This document shows, piece after piece, positions 5,922 to 11,020 of a stretch of 11,020 bases of DNA. The position numbers and the translations under genes were made by a program. The DNA is from Omnitrophica bacterium RBG_13_46_9 (lineage in GTDB: Bacteria; Omnitrophota; Gorgyraeia; JABMRN01; RBG-13-46-9). The stretch is taken from positions 48,210 to 59,229 of the forward strand of contig MHFD01000027.1 of the NCBI GenBank assembly GCA_001804045.1, in the 5' to 3' direction. Position 1 is the first letter of the stretch. Each line of letters starts with the position of its first letter. The notes beneath the pieces are model-generated. The model saw nothing but the letters and a program-made list of their open reading frames with translations, ran no database searches and had not been told where the DNA came from.

Positions 5922-6584
5922 ATGCCAAGAAAAAAACGTTATATCATACCCGGTATTCCCCATCATACTTTCCAAAGAGGGAACAATAGACAAAATATAT
6001 TTTTACAGGAGGAAGATAGGGTGTTTTTTATTAAGCATTTGGAACAAGATGCGAAAGATAACAAAGTGCGCATAGGATCTTATTGCTTGATGACAAATCA
6101 TTTTCATTTTATGCTTTTTCCAGAAACGAAAGAAGGCTTAATCAAGCTTATGAAGACTTTATTACAAATATATTCGCAATATTTTAATCGAAAACATAAA
6201 AGAACGGGAAAAATATGGGAAAACAGATATAAGCTAAACCTTATTGAACCTGAATCAGCTTGGATCGTAGCACGATATATAGAACGAAATCCGGTACGGG
6301 CAAAGATTGTAGAAAAAGCCGAAGAATACGAATATTCAAGTGCTGCCGCACATCTTAAAGGCGAAAAAGATTCTTTAGTTACAGAAGATATTTTAAAAAA
6401 TAATAGAGAAAACTATATAAAGTTTTTTCATGAAAAAGATGCCGATGATAAACAGGAATTAGACCGCATAAGAATCATCATTCAACAACAAAAGGCAATC
6501 GGTAGCCGTAATTTCTTAGAAAGACTCGAAGAGAAATTTGGTGTGGGTTTTGGTGTGAGAATGAGAGGGAGGCCTCGAAAATAG
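5922..6584 (+). CDS. REP-associated tyrosine transposase (RAYT, Y1 family)
   Basis: This 220-residue single-domain HUH endonuclease belongs to the IS200/IS605-like Y1 superfamily, in the RAYT branch that processes REP palindromes. The N-terminal block RYIIPGIPHHTFQRGNNRQNIF (6-27 overall) has the GNNRQ signature of the branch. NHFHF (59-63) carries the HUH histidines H60 and H62, which bind the catalytic metal. The nucleophilic tyrosine is probably Y84 or Y87 in LQIYSQYFNR (81-90). GKIWENRYK (96-104) and ARYIERNPVRA (117-127) are also typical. The gene is intact and of normal length. It lies alone on the plus strand with its own promoter and no Shine-Dalgarno, and its stop TAG lies inside the right inverted repeat. 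It may act on the palindromic GGGTC...GACCC repeats elsewhere in the window, which is an inference. Confidence 0.9.
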   Translation: MPRKKRYIIPGIPHHTFQRGNNRQNIFLQEEDRVFFIKHLEQDAKDNKVRIGSYCLMTNHFHFMLFPETKEGLIKLMKTLLQIYSQYFNRKHKRTGKIWENRYKLNLIEPESAWIVARYIERNPVRAKIVEKAEEYEYSSAAAHLKGEKDSLVTEDILKNNRENYIKFFHEKDADDKQELDRIRIIIQQQKAIGSRNFLERLEEKFGVGFGVRMRGRPRK

Positions 6585-6594
6585 GTGTGACCCC
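6578..6594 (-). repeat. Right terminal inverted repeat of the RAYT element
   Basis: aaaataggtgtgacccc, a perfect complement of 5865-5881. The transposase stop codon TAG (6582-6584) lies within it. Confidence 0.85.
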
Positions 6595-6634
6595 ACTTTA
6601 CTCCACTTTACTTTACATTACTTTACATTATTCT
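6595..6634 (+). repeat. Four degenerate 10-bp units beside the RAYT element
   Basis: actttactcc, actttacttt, acattacttt and acattattct run in register directly outside the right inverted repeat and before the mgtE stop codon at 6642. On the minus strand this is the untranslated region after mgtE. No hairpin with a U tract is visible. Confidence 0.6.
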
Positions 6635-6641
6635 TTATTTT

Positions 6642-8048
6642 TTATTGCAGGATAGGAATAAAAATTTGAGCGATTCTGAAATATATAATAAGACCGATTA
6701 TATCAACAACGCTTGTAGTGATAGGTCCGGCTAAAGCCGCGGGATCGAGGCCTATCTTTTTAGACAAAAGGGGCAGGGCTAGCCCGGTCAATATAGCTAC
6801 TATCACTACTAAAAACATTGTTGTGCCTACGACAGCTGATACAAAAAAATCTTTCTGGAGAAGCACCGCTCTGCCAAAAGCTATGGATGCGACCAGCGTA
6901 GCCATAAAAAAAGCTGTTATCAATTCCAGCCTTATCACTCTTTTAACATTCCCGAGGTTGACGTCTCTTGTGGCCAATCCCCTTATGACGGTGATCGCGA
7001 CCTGCGCCCCTGCGTTTCCGCCTGTGTCTAAAAGCATGGGTATGAAAAAAGCAAGCGCTACTACGGCACTGAGGGAGGCTTCGAAATTTTTAAGCACGGT
7101 GCCGGTCAGAAAATCGAACATGAGCAATAATATAAGCCATCCCGCTCTTCGCTTGATCACTTCCCATGCGGTGGCTGTTCGATAACTTATTATCTCTCCT
7201 TCAGAAGGGTTCATCTTACCGATCTCATAGACTTCTTTGGTAGCCTGGGTTTCCATGAGATCGACCACATCGTCTATGGTGACCGTTCCCAAAAGCCTTC
7301 CCGCGCTATCCACTACCGGCATATCCAATAAGTCATATTTGGAAAAATATTTGGCTATTTCCGCTTTGTCCGTGTCAGCGTCCATTTTGATCGGTTCTGC
7401 GCTTGACATTATATCTTTGATGGATATGTCCTGGGGCGCCTTCAGCAATGTCTGGAGGTTGACAACTCCGGTCAATCTATGCTCTTCATCGGTGACATAA
7501 ACGGAATGCACGTCTTTTTCATAGCCAAGAGTAAGCGTCTCCTGCAAGACCAAGAGAGCTTTTTTGGCTGTCATGTCTTTTTTTACTTCCACAATATCGG
7601 TTGTCATAATGCTTCCCGCGCTATTTTCTTTATATTCAAGCAATGCCCTGACATTGATGGCTTCTTTATTTTTAAGGAGATTAAAAAATTTCTTTGAGGT
7701 CTTCTCCGAGATCCTTCTAAATAATTTCAATCTTTCGTCCGGGGACATCTCGTTCAATATTGATGCGATGCCTTCATCCCCTAAGTTGTCTACCAGGAAT
7801 TTCTGTTCTTCAAATTTTAGGTCCTCAAAGACCTCGATCTGTTTCTTTGCGGATAAAAGCTTAAACAGCAAAATTTTCTCCTGGGATTCTAACCGTGACC
7901 ACCCCTCGGCCAGATCAACGGCGCTGATATCGTTCAGAAGCTTTTTTAGCTCAGAGATGTTTTTTACCGTTATCAGCTCGCGTATATCCGGAAGAAATAG
8001 CTCTAACATCCCATATTTTTTTCTGTGACTTTTTACTGGTGCCTGCAT
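6642..8048 (-). CDS. mgtE: Magnesium transporter MgtE
   Basis: This 468-residue Mg2+-gated inner-membrane channel for Mg2+ uptake acts as a homodimer. Residues about 30-135 are the helical MgtE_N domain. Residues 140-270 hold two CBS domains, with AGSIMTTDIVEV (144-155) and DIMSS (212-216) as entry points, that sense cytosolic Mg2+. Residues 285-300 form the plug helix, and residues 300-468 contain five transmembrane helices. MLLDTGGNAGAQV (338-350), RGLATRDV (356-363) and GLDPAALAGPITTSVVD (433-449) are the conserved pore segments. D449 corresponds to the pore aspartate of the family. The start is ATG at 8048 with AAAGGA at 8058-8063. Length is normal for the family. A CNNM/CorC protein is encoded beyond the inserted transposase, so uptake and efflux or sensing of Mg2+ may be paired here. 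No Mg2+ riboswitch is recognisable in the short leader. Confidence 0.95.
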   Translation of the reverse strand: MQAPVKSHRKKYGMLELFLPDIRELITVKNISELKKLLNDISAVDLAEGWSRLESQEKILLFKLLSAKKQIEVFEDLKFEEQKFLVDNLGDEGIASILNEMSPDERLKLFRRISEKTSKKFFNLLKNKEAINVRALLEYKENSAGSIMTTDIVEVKKDMTAKKALLVLQETLTLGYEKDVHSVYVTDEEHRLTGVVNLQTLLKAPQDISIKDIMSSAEPIKMDADTDKAEIAKYFSKYDLLDMPVVDSAGRLLGTVTIDDVVDLMETQATKEVYEIGKMNPSEGEIISYRTATAWEVIKRRAGWLILLLMFDFLTGTVLKNFEASLSAVVALAFFIPMLLDTGGNAGAQVAITVIRGLATRDVNLGNVKRVIRLELITAFFMATLVASIAFGRAVLLQKDFFVSAVVGTTMFLVVIVAILTGLALPLLSKKIGLDPAALAGPITTSVVDIIGLIIYFRIAQIFIPILQ

Positions 8049-8074
8049 TTTATCGGTTCCTTTAGAGCGGCCTT

Positions 8075-8146
8075 GGTGTCAGGTCTTTACGCTTCTACGC
8101 TTTGCGAATCGAGACGGAAATGTGAGATGTGAAGACGCGACCCCCC
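8075..8146. repeat. Diverged REP-like palindrome upstream of mgtE
   Basis: The outer arms ggtgtcaggtctt (8075-8087) and gaagacgcgacccc (8131-8144) match the ends of the elements at 8867-8926 and 10579-10637; the interior has drifted. It lies between mgtE and the zinc-ribbon gene. The run of eight A just beyond it (8148-8155) is a T tract on the minus strand, but I see no stem in front of it. Confidence 0.55.
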
Positions 8147-8197
8147 AAAAAAAATGGCTCGAAACTACACGCGCAATCTGTCATGGCCGCGGAAATG

Positions 8198-8662
8198 TCA
8201 CTTCTTTTTCTTTTTCGCCGCCGGCTTCTTCTTTTTGACGGGTCTTGAGGGCTCGACCGCCTGCGGCTTTTCAGGAGGCCGCGTCTTTACCGCTGACTCT
8301 TCTTTCGGCCTGCCATCTTGCCGCGGCCTGAAGGTGCCGTTATTCTTGCGCGCTGTGAAACACTCCTTGCAGTAGACCGGCCTGTTGCCGCTCGGTTTGA
8401 ACGGGACTTCGCAATCCCTGCCACAATCCGCGCAGACCGCTTTGTGCATAGGCCTGGGCTCCCTGCGTTCTTGCGTTGAAGGGACCGGCGGCTGCTGCTG
8501 CCGGGGCGCAGCAAGATGCTGCGGCGGGATCCGGCTGATCACCGTATCTATCTTCGCCTCAAGAGAGGCAAGCTTCTGGACCAATGTCGTAACGAGTACC
8601 ACGATATCCTGATCGGCGGCCGCAGATGCAGAAGAACTTTTACTCTTCTTATGTTTTTTCAT
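8198..8662 (-). CDS. Zinc-ribbon protein with CxxC-x17-CxxC domain
   Basis: This 154-residue soluble protein has a basic start (MKKHKKSK), a probable coiled coil at about 18-46 (heptad-like VVLVTTLVQKLASLEAKI), a proline/glutamine linker (47-72), a zinc ribbon and a lysine-rich tail ending in nine residues that are mostly lysine. C77, C80, C98 and C101 give C-x2-C-x17-C-x2-C, a known small zinc-binding domain (TIGRFAM 'CxxC-x17-CxxC'), with EVPFKPSG in the loop and an extra C84. The basic ends and ribbon suggest nucleic-acid or ribosome association, and the coiled coil suggests oligomers; both are inferences. The start is placed at ATG 8662 because AGGAG (8667-8671) stands 4 nt upstream. An in-frame ATG at 8695 lacks a ribosome site and would add eleven residues. 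A strong promoter is at 8724-8752. The gene has its own promoter and a more GC-rich coding region than its neighbours. Confidence 0.8.
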   Translation of the reverse strand: MKKHKKSKSSSASAAADQDIVVLVTTLVQKLASLEAKIDTVISRIPPQHLAAPRQQQPPVPSTQERREPRPMHKAVCADCGRDCEVPFKPSGNRPVYCKECFTARKNNGTFRPRQDGRPKEESAVKTRPPEKPQAVEPSRPVKKKKPAAKKKKK

Positions 8663-8723
8663 TGTGCTCCTTTTAAATGAATTGTAAACACCCATAACGG
8701 TTCATTAGCCTGACTGAGATTGA

Positions 8724-8752
8724 ATTATACGTCAGCGGAGTTTTGCCGTCAA
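8724..8752 (-). promoter_or_regulatory. Sigma-70-type promoter for the zinc-ribbon gene
   Basis: TTGACG (8752-8747) and TATAAT (8729-8724) on the minus strand are separated by 17 bp, the best promoter match in the window. Transcription would begin near 8717 and give a leader of about 55 nt to ATG 8662. Confidence 0.75.
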
Positions 8753-8803
8753 CGTTATTCGGTTCTCAGTTTTTGGTATTAGGTATTTGGTTATCGGTGT
8801 TCA

Positions 8804-8838
8804 TGCTACTGGCTGATGGCTGATGGCTCTTAGCTCAT
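8804..8838 (+). repeat. Short heptamer-periodic array, five units
   Basis: tgctact, ggctgat, ggctgat, ggctctt and agctcat run in register in the spacer after the radical SAM gene. They use the same unit types as the arrays at 4276-4365 and 10721-10846. Confidence 0.65.
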
Positions 8839-8850
8839 AGGGACGGAAGG

Positions 8851-10506
8851 TCAACAAATAGGGTCTGGGGTCGTGTCTCGACAATCGGCATTTTCAACGT
8901 TTTGTTGAATTTCTAGACCTGACCCCAATCTTATTTCATAGTTTTCTAGATTTTTCTTCGCGTTTTGCAATCTCTGTGAAAAATTGTCCTTTTTAAACGC
9001 GCTTGCCCATTTCTTCATAGTTATCCAGGCCGCGAATCTAATGAGGGACTGGCGCCACGATCTATACCACACTCTCCATCCGTATTTAATATTGTGTAAA
9101 AAGAATATAAGATACGGGAAAGAAAATACATTAATACCTACTCTGAATAGATATTCAAACCGGTAAATTTTACCCATGATTTCCATTGATATGGCCTGCA
9201 TCTCTTCTGCGGTCAGCGGCGCATCCGGCTCAAAAAGCGGAAAATTGCCGTCATAATACTCCCAGCCGATATCCTGAAGCGGGTAAAGCCTGTTTTCTTT
9301 CTTGAGTCTTTGCCTGAGCTCGGTGCCCGGCAGGGGAACCGGCAGCATGACTTGAACAGTATCGATTTTAGATTTTTTAATAAAGTATTTAAAACGTTTT
9401 ATGCGCTCTTTCGCGGGCATCTTGAAATCTATGCCCTTTTTCATGGGATAGCCGAAAATAAACATGCCATGCACCAGGAATCCGAACTTACGGTACACAT
9501 TTGTAAGCGCTAACATATCACCGGGCTTTAGACGTTTATTCATAGCTTTTAATTCTTCCTCAATAGGTGATTCGAAGCCGATGGCTATAAAATTAATACC
9601 CGCTTGGCGCATAGCGGAAAGAAGCTCCGGGTCGTTCGCTTTGTCCAACCTTATCTGAACGCCAAAATCCAGCCTTCTGCCTATGTCTTTTTGATAATCT
9701 TTCAGCATATTGCAAAATCTTATTGTCTCGTCACGCTGTTGCCCGAAAAGGTCATCAACGACAAAAAACTTTCTGGCATCTTTTGTCTCCAGAAGAAAAC
9801 TGATCTGCTCGAGCAATCTTTCACAGGATGCGTAGCGAAGCGTGCCTCTCACGGTGCAGAACTCGCAATCCATGCCGCATCCCCGTATCCTTTCTACCGG
9901 ATATACTTGAATATGGGCATAGCGCACTAGCGAATAATTGGGTAGGGGGAGTTTAGCAAAATCAGTTATAGGCTCTCTGGGCTGTGTGCGGGTAACTTTC
10001 CCATCCTTTATATAAGCGATGCCTTTTACCTGATCCAGGGATGTCTTTGCTAATAATGCCCGCAGAAGCTCTTTTATTGTCTCTTCGCCTTCGCCGATAA
10101 CTATAAAATCAATACCGAAGGATAGTGCCTCTTCTATGTTTTCCTCCACAAAATGCTGACCGCCGGCGACAGTCACGGCACCTTTTTCTTTATAGAACCG
10201 AGCTATTTCATAAAGCCTGGGAATAGTGCTGGTCAACCCGCCGTATAAGCCGATGACATCCGCAGGCCGTAACCGTTGCAGATATTCATGGTCAGCGCCT
10301 CCTGTATCGGATTTAGGGCCATACCGGCGAAGATTGTTCTCGTCAATAATCTCAACATCCCAGCCTTCCATTTCGCTCACTGCGCTACCCACGCATACGG
10401 GCCCCAAGGGAGTCGTTTTCCTTGCATTATATGAGTATACATTTAGCGCCGGATAGACCGGATCTATAATTCTTAATCGATATCTTTTTTTTGATGGATT
10501 AAGCAT
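8851..10506 (-). CDS. B12-binding domain radical SAM protein
   Basis: This 551-residue protein of the cobalamin-dependent radical SAM class (BchE/P-methylase-like) has an unknown substrate. Residues about 10-155 are a B12-binding Rossmann domain, with VAGGQHF (113-119) and VIGEGEETIKELL (136-148) as typical segments. Residues about 200-400 are the radical SAM core. C210, C214 and C217 in RGCGMDCEFC form the Cx3Cx2C site of the 4Fe-4S cluster, and FVVDDLFG (248-255), GVQIRLDKA (282-290) and IAIGFES (307-313) are core strands. Residues 400-520 form an aromatic-rich C-terminal region. Start ATG 10506 has AGGAG 3 nt upstream. Residues from about 527 to the end (including ENADCRDTT) are encoded by a REP-like palindrome at 8867-8926 and its flank, so the native C-terminus has probably been overwritten. 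Candidates are methylation or ring chemistry on a lipid or cofactor; context does not say. Confidence 0.9.
   Translation of the reverse strand: MLNPSKKRYRLRIIDPVYPALNVYSYNARKTTPLGPVCVGSAVSEMEGWDVEIIDENNLRRYGPKSDTGGADHEYLQRLRPADVIGLYGGLTSTIPRLYEIARFYKEKGAVTVAGGQHFVEENIEEALSFGIDFIVIGEGEETIKELLRALLAKTSLDQVKGIAYIKDGKVTRTQPREPITDFAKLPLPNYSLVRYAHIQVYPVERIRGCGMDCEFCTVRGTLRYASCERLLEQISFLLETKDARKFFVVDDLFGQQRDETIRFCNMLKDYQKDIGRRLDFGVQIRLDKANDPELLSAMRQAGINFIAIGFESPIEEELKAMNKRLKPGDMLALTNVYRKFGFLVHGMFIFGYPMKKGIDFKMPAKERIKRFKYFIKKSKIDTVQVMLPVPLPGTELRQRLKKENRLYPLQDIGWEYYDGNFPLFEPDAPLTAEEMQAISMEIMGKIYRFEYLFRVGINVFSFPYLIFFLHNIKYGWRVWYRSWRQSLIRFAAWITMKKWASAFKKDNFSQRLQNAKKNLENYEIRLGSGLEIQQNVENADCRDTTPDPIC
8867..8926. 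repeat. REP-like palindrome inside the radical SAM 3' end
   Basis: A 60-bp element starting ggggtcgtgtctcgac and ending tagacctgacccc. Its ends are complementary apart from a few mismatches. It matches the element at 10579-10637 in length and in both arms. The radical SAM frame passes through it on the minus strand without a stop and ends at 8851. Confidence 0.75.
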
Positions 10507-10514
10507 AATCTCCT

Positions 10515-10543
10515 ATTATAACACCCTCTAAAGTGAAAGTGAA
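10515..10543 (-). promoter_or_regulatory. Possible promoter of the radical SAM gene
   Basis: TATAAT (10520-10515) with TTCACT (10543-10538) at 17 bp on the minus strand. The -35 is weak, and the predicted start falls at about 10507-10509, next to the ATG and downstream of the AGGAG site (10514-10510). Either the mRNA is nearly leaderless or transcription starts further upstream. Confidence 0.4.
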
Positions 10544-10578
10544 GGCAGTATATTCTTGCCATGGTGAAATGAAAATTA

Positions 10579-10637
10579 GGGTCAGGTCTCGACATTCGAC
10601 ATTTTCAAGCTTTTGTCGATTGTCGAGACGCGACCCC
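10579..10637. repeat. REP-like palindrome, best preserved copy
   Basis: A 59-bp near-perfect inverted repeat with arms gggtcaggtctcgacat and tgtcgagacgcgacccc. About 23 base pairs can form with three mismatches around a 13-14 nt loop containing aagctt. It is the clearest member of the family that includes 8867-8926 and 8075-8146. Confidence 0.8.
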
Positions 10638-10720
10638 AAATGTCTTTCAATTCGCAATGAAAAAGTGGGGAAACATCCCATTTTTTATCCCGCAATCGGG
10701 ATGTATCCTTATTTTTAATA

Positions 10721-10846
10721 GACTATAGGCCATAGACCATAAGCTATAGACCGCGGGCTAATGGCTGATAGTCGGAGACTATAGACCATAGACTATAGGC
10801 TATTAGCTGACGGCTGAAAGCTGACGACTGAGGGCTGATGGCTGTA
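10721..10846 (+). repeat. Heptamer-periodic array, 18 units in perfect register
   Basis: Exactly 126 bp split into eighteen 7-bp units with no slip, among them gactata (three times), gaccata (twice), ggccata, ggctaat, ggctgat (twice), agctgac (twice) and ggctgta. The consensus is close to RRCTRWW. The array ends 19 bp before the stop codon of the partial gene. Confidence 0.85.
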
Positions 10847-10865
10847 AAGTAAATGGTCGTTATCC

Positions 10866-11020
10866 CTATTTTCCTTTTACTTTATCCCGCGCCGCGATAA
10901 GTTTATCTGAATCAAGACCATATCCATACAATTCGGATAGCTCAACTCTAACGGCGGAGCTTGACGTCGACAACCCATCGATATTCATGCTATTTACATT
11001 GGAGTAGAGTTTTTCGCTAT
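10866..11020 (-). CDS. C-terminal fragment of an unidentified protein
   Basis: The minus-strand frame is open from the window edge to TAG at 10868-10866 and gives the last 50 residues of a protein. Visible features are LYSNVNSMNIDG, SSSAVRVELSELYGYG and the basic end LIAARDKVKGK. Codon use and amino-acid composition look like real coding sequence. I do not recognise the family. The stop codon lies in AAAATAGGGA, a motif that also provides the TAG of the transposase, so the end of this gene too may have been shaped by repeat DNA. It is truncated by the window edge, so the start and most of the protein lie outside. Confidence 0.55.
   Translation of the reverse strand, partial: SEKLYSNVNSMNIDGLSTSSSAVRVELSELYGYGLDSDKLIAARDKVKGK

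Larger units (their letters stand above)
5865..6594 (+). mobile_element. RAYT element with 17-bp terminal inverted repeats
   Basis: A 730-bp element bounded by ggggtcacacctatttt (5865-5881) and its exact reverse complement (6578-6594). It contains a single gene for a Y1 tyrosine transposase. It lies between mgtE and the CNNM/CorC gene in opposite orientation to both. The flanks (gagaaaa on the left, actttac on the right) show no target duplication, as expected for Y1 single-strand transposition. The right repeat overlaps the stop codon of the transposase. Confidence 0.75.
10507..10865. other. Repeat-rich spacer upstream of the radical SAM gene
   Basis: No gene is visible. It contains the radical SAM ribosome site and possible promoter (10510-10543), a REP-like palindrome (10579-10637), a 6-bp hairpin atcccg/cgggat with loop caat (10687-10702) and the 18-unit heptamer array (10721-10846). 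The hairpin is followed by A residues on the minus strand, so it is not a terminator for the gene entering from the right. Confidence 0.7.

Noticed and set aside
5850..6610. Target-site duplication around the RAYT element
   Set aside because: The flanks gagaaaa and actttac do not match, in line with Y1 transposition, which makes no duplication.
6718..8028. Several plus-strand open frames across mgtE
   Set aside because: They are antisense shadows of a well-conserved transporter and lack promoters, ribosome sites and recognisable products.
8148..8190. Intrinsic terminator for the zinc-ribbon gene
   Set aside because: There is a T tract on the minus strand (8155-8148), but I find no stable stem directly before it.
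8049..8197. Mg2+ riboswitch in front of mgtE
   Set aside because: The leader is only about 150 bp up to the next gene, is partly a repeat, and shows no M-box-like conserved core that I can recognise.
8287..8612. Open frames in other phases over the zinc-ribbon gene
   Set aside because: GC-rich coding sequence keeps the other frames open by chance; only the minus frame from 8662 has the ribosome site, promoter and zinc motif.
10499..10681. Minus-strand open frame of 60 codons through the palindrome at 10579-10637
   Set aside because: No ribosome site and no domain. It is open because the palindrome itself is open in that frame, which is informative about the element but does not make a gene.
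10721..10846. Possible CRISPR array
   Set aside because: The repeat unit is 7 bp with no spacers, the units vary, and no cas gene is present. It is a degenerate tandem repeat.

Overview
This 11 kb window looks like chromosomal sequence from an uncultivated bacterium. Three things point that way: a CxxC-x17-CxxC zinc-ribbon protein, a stand-alone B12-type radical SAM protein, and intergenic spaces packed with short degenerate repeats and a REP-associated tyrosine transposase (RAYT). That combination fits candidate phyla such as Omnitrophota or neighbouring PVC-type lineages. The taxonomic guess is an inference with no marker gene behind it. Promoters are of ordinary sigma-70 type: four good -35/-10 pairs all have a 17 bp spacer. 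Shine-Dalgarno sites are mostly clear.

Layout: every gene except the transposase lies on the minus strand. From the left come an iron-sulfur-flavoprotein-like NAD(P)H/FMN reductase (78-782), a conserved multi-spanning membrane protein just upstream of it (847-1392), an ion-transporter (IT) superfamily permease (1624-3018) and a small one- or two-helix membrane protein (3223-3501). Next is a 0.9 kb gene-free block (3502-4416) built of nested inverted repeats and 7-, 10- and 11-bp periodic arrays. It is followed by a CNNM/CorC-type CBS transporter (4417-5646), the RAYT on the plus strand with perfect 17-bp terminal inverted repeats (5865-6594), the Mg2+ channel MgtE (6642-8048), a zinc-ribbon protein with a coiled-coil segment (8198-8662), a B12-binding radical SAM protein (8851-10506), a second repeat-rich spacer (10507-10865) and the C-terminal end of an unidentified gene (10866-11020).

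Functionally the window holds two CBS-regulated magnesium-handling proteins (MgtE and CNNM/CorC), now separated by the transposase, plus a redox/membrane pair (flavoprotein and membrane protein). The remaining genes look independent.

The most notable content lies between and at the ends of genes. At least three dispersed repeat families can be recognised: palindromic GGGTC...GACCC elements, GGGACGGTTCTC elements and heptamer-periodic arrays. Two protein C-termini appear to be encoded by repeat copies: the radical SAM protein ends inside a palindromic element, and the small membrane protein ends inside a GGGACGGTTCTC element. A 23-bp conserved sequence also sits at almost the same distance upstream of two consecutive membrane-protein genes.
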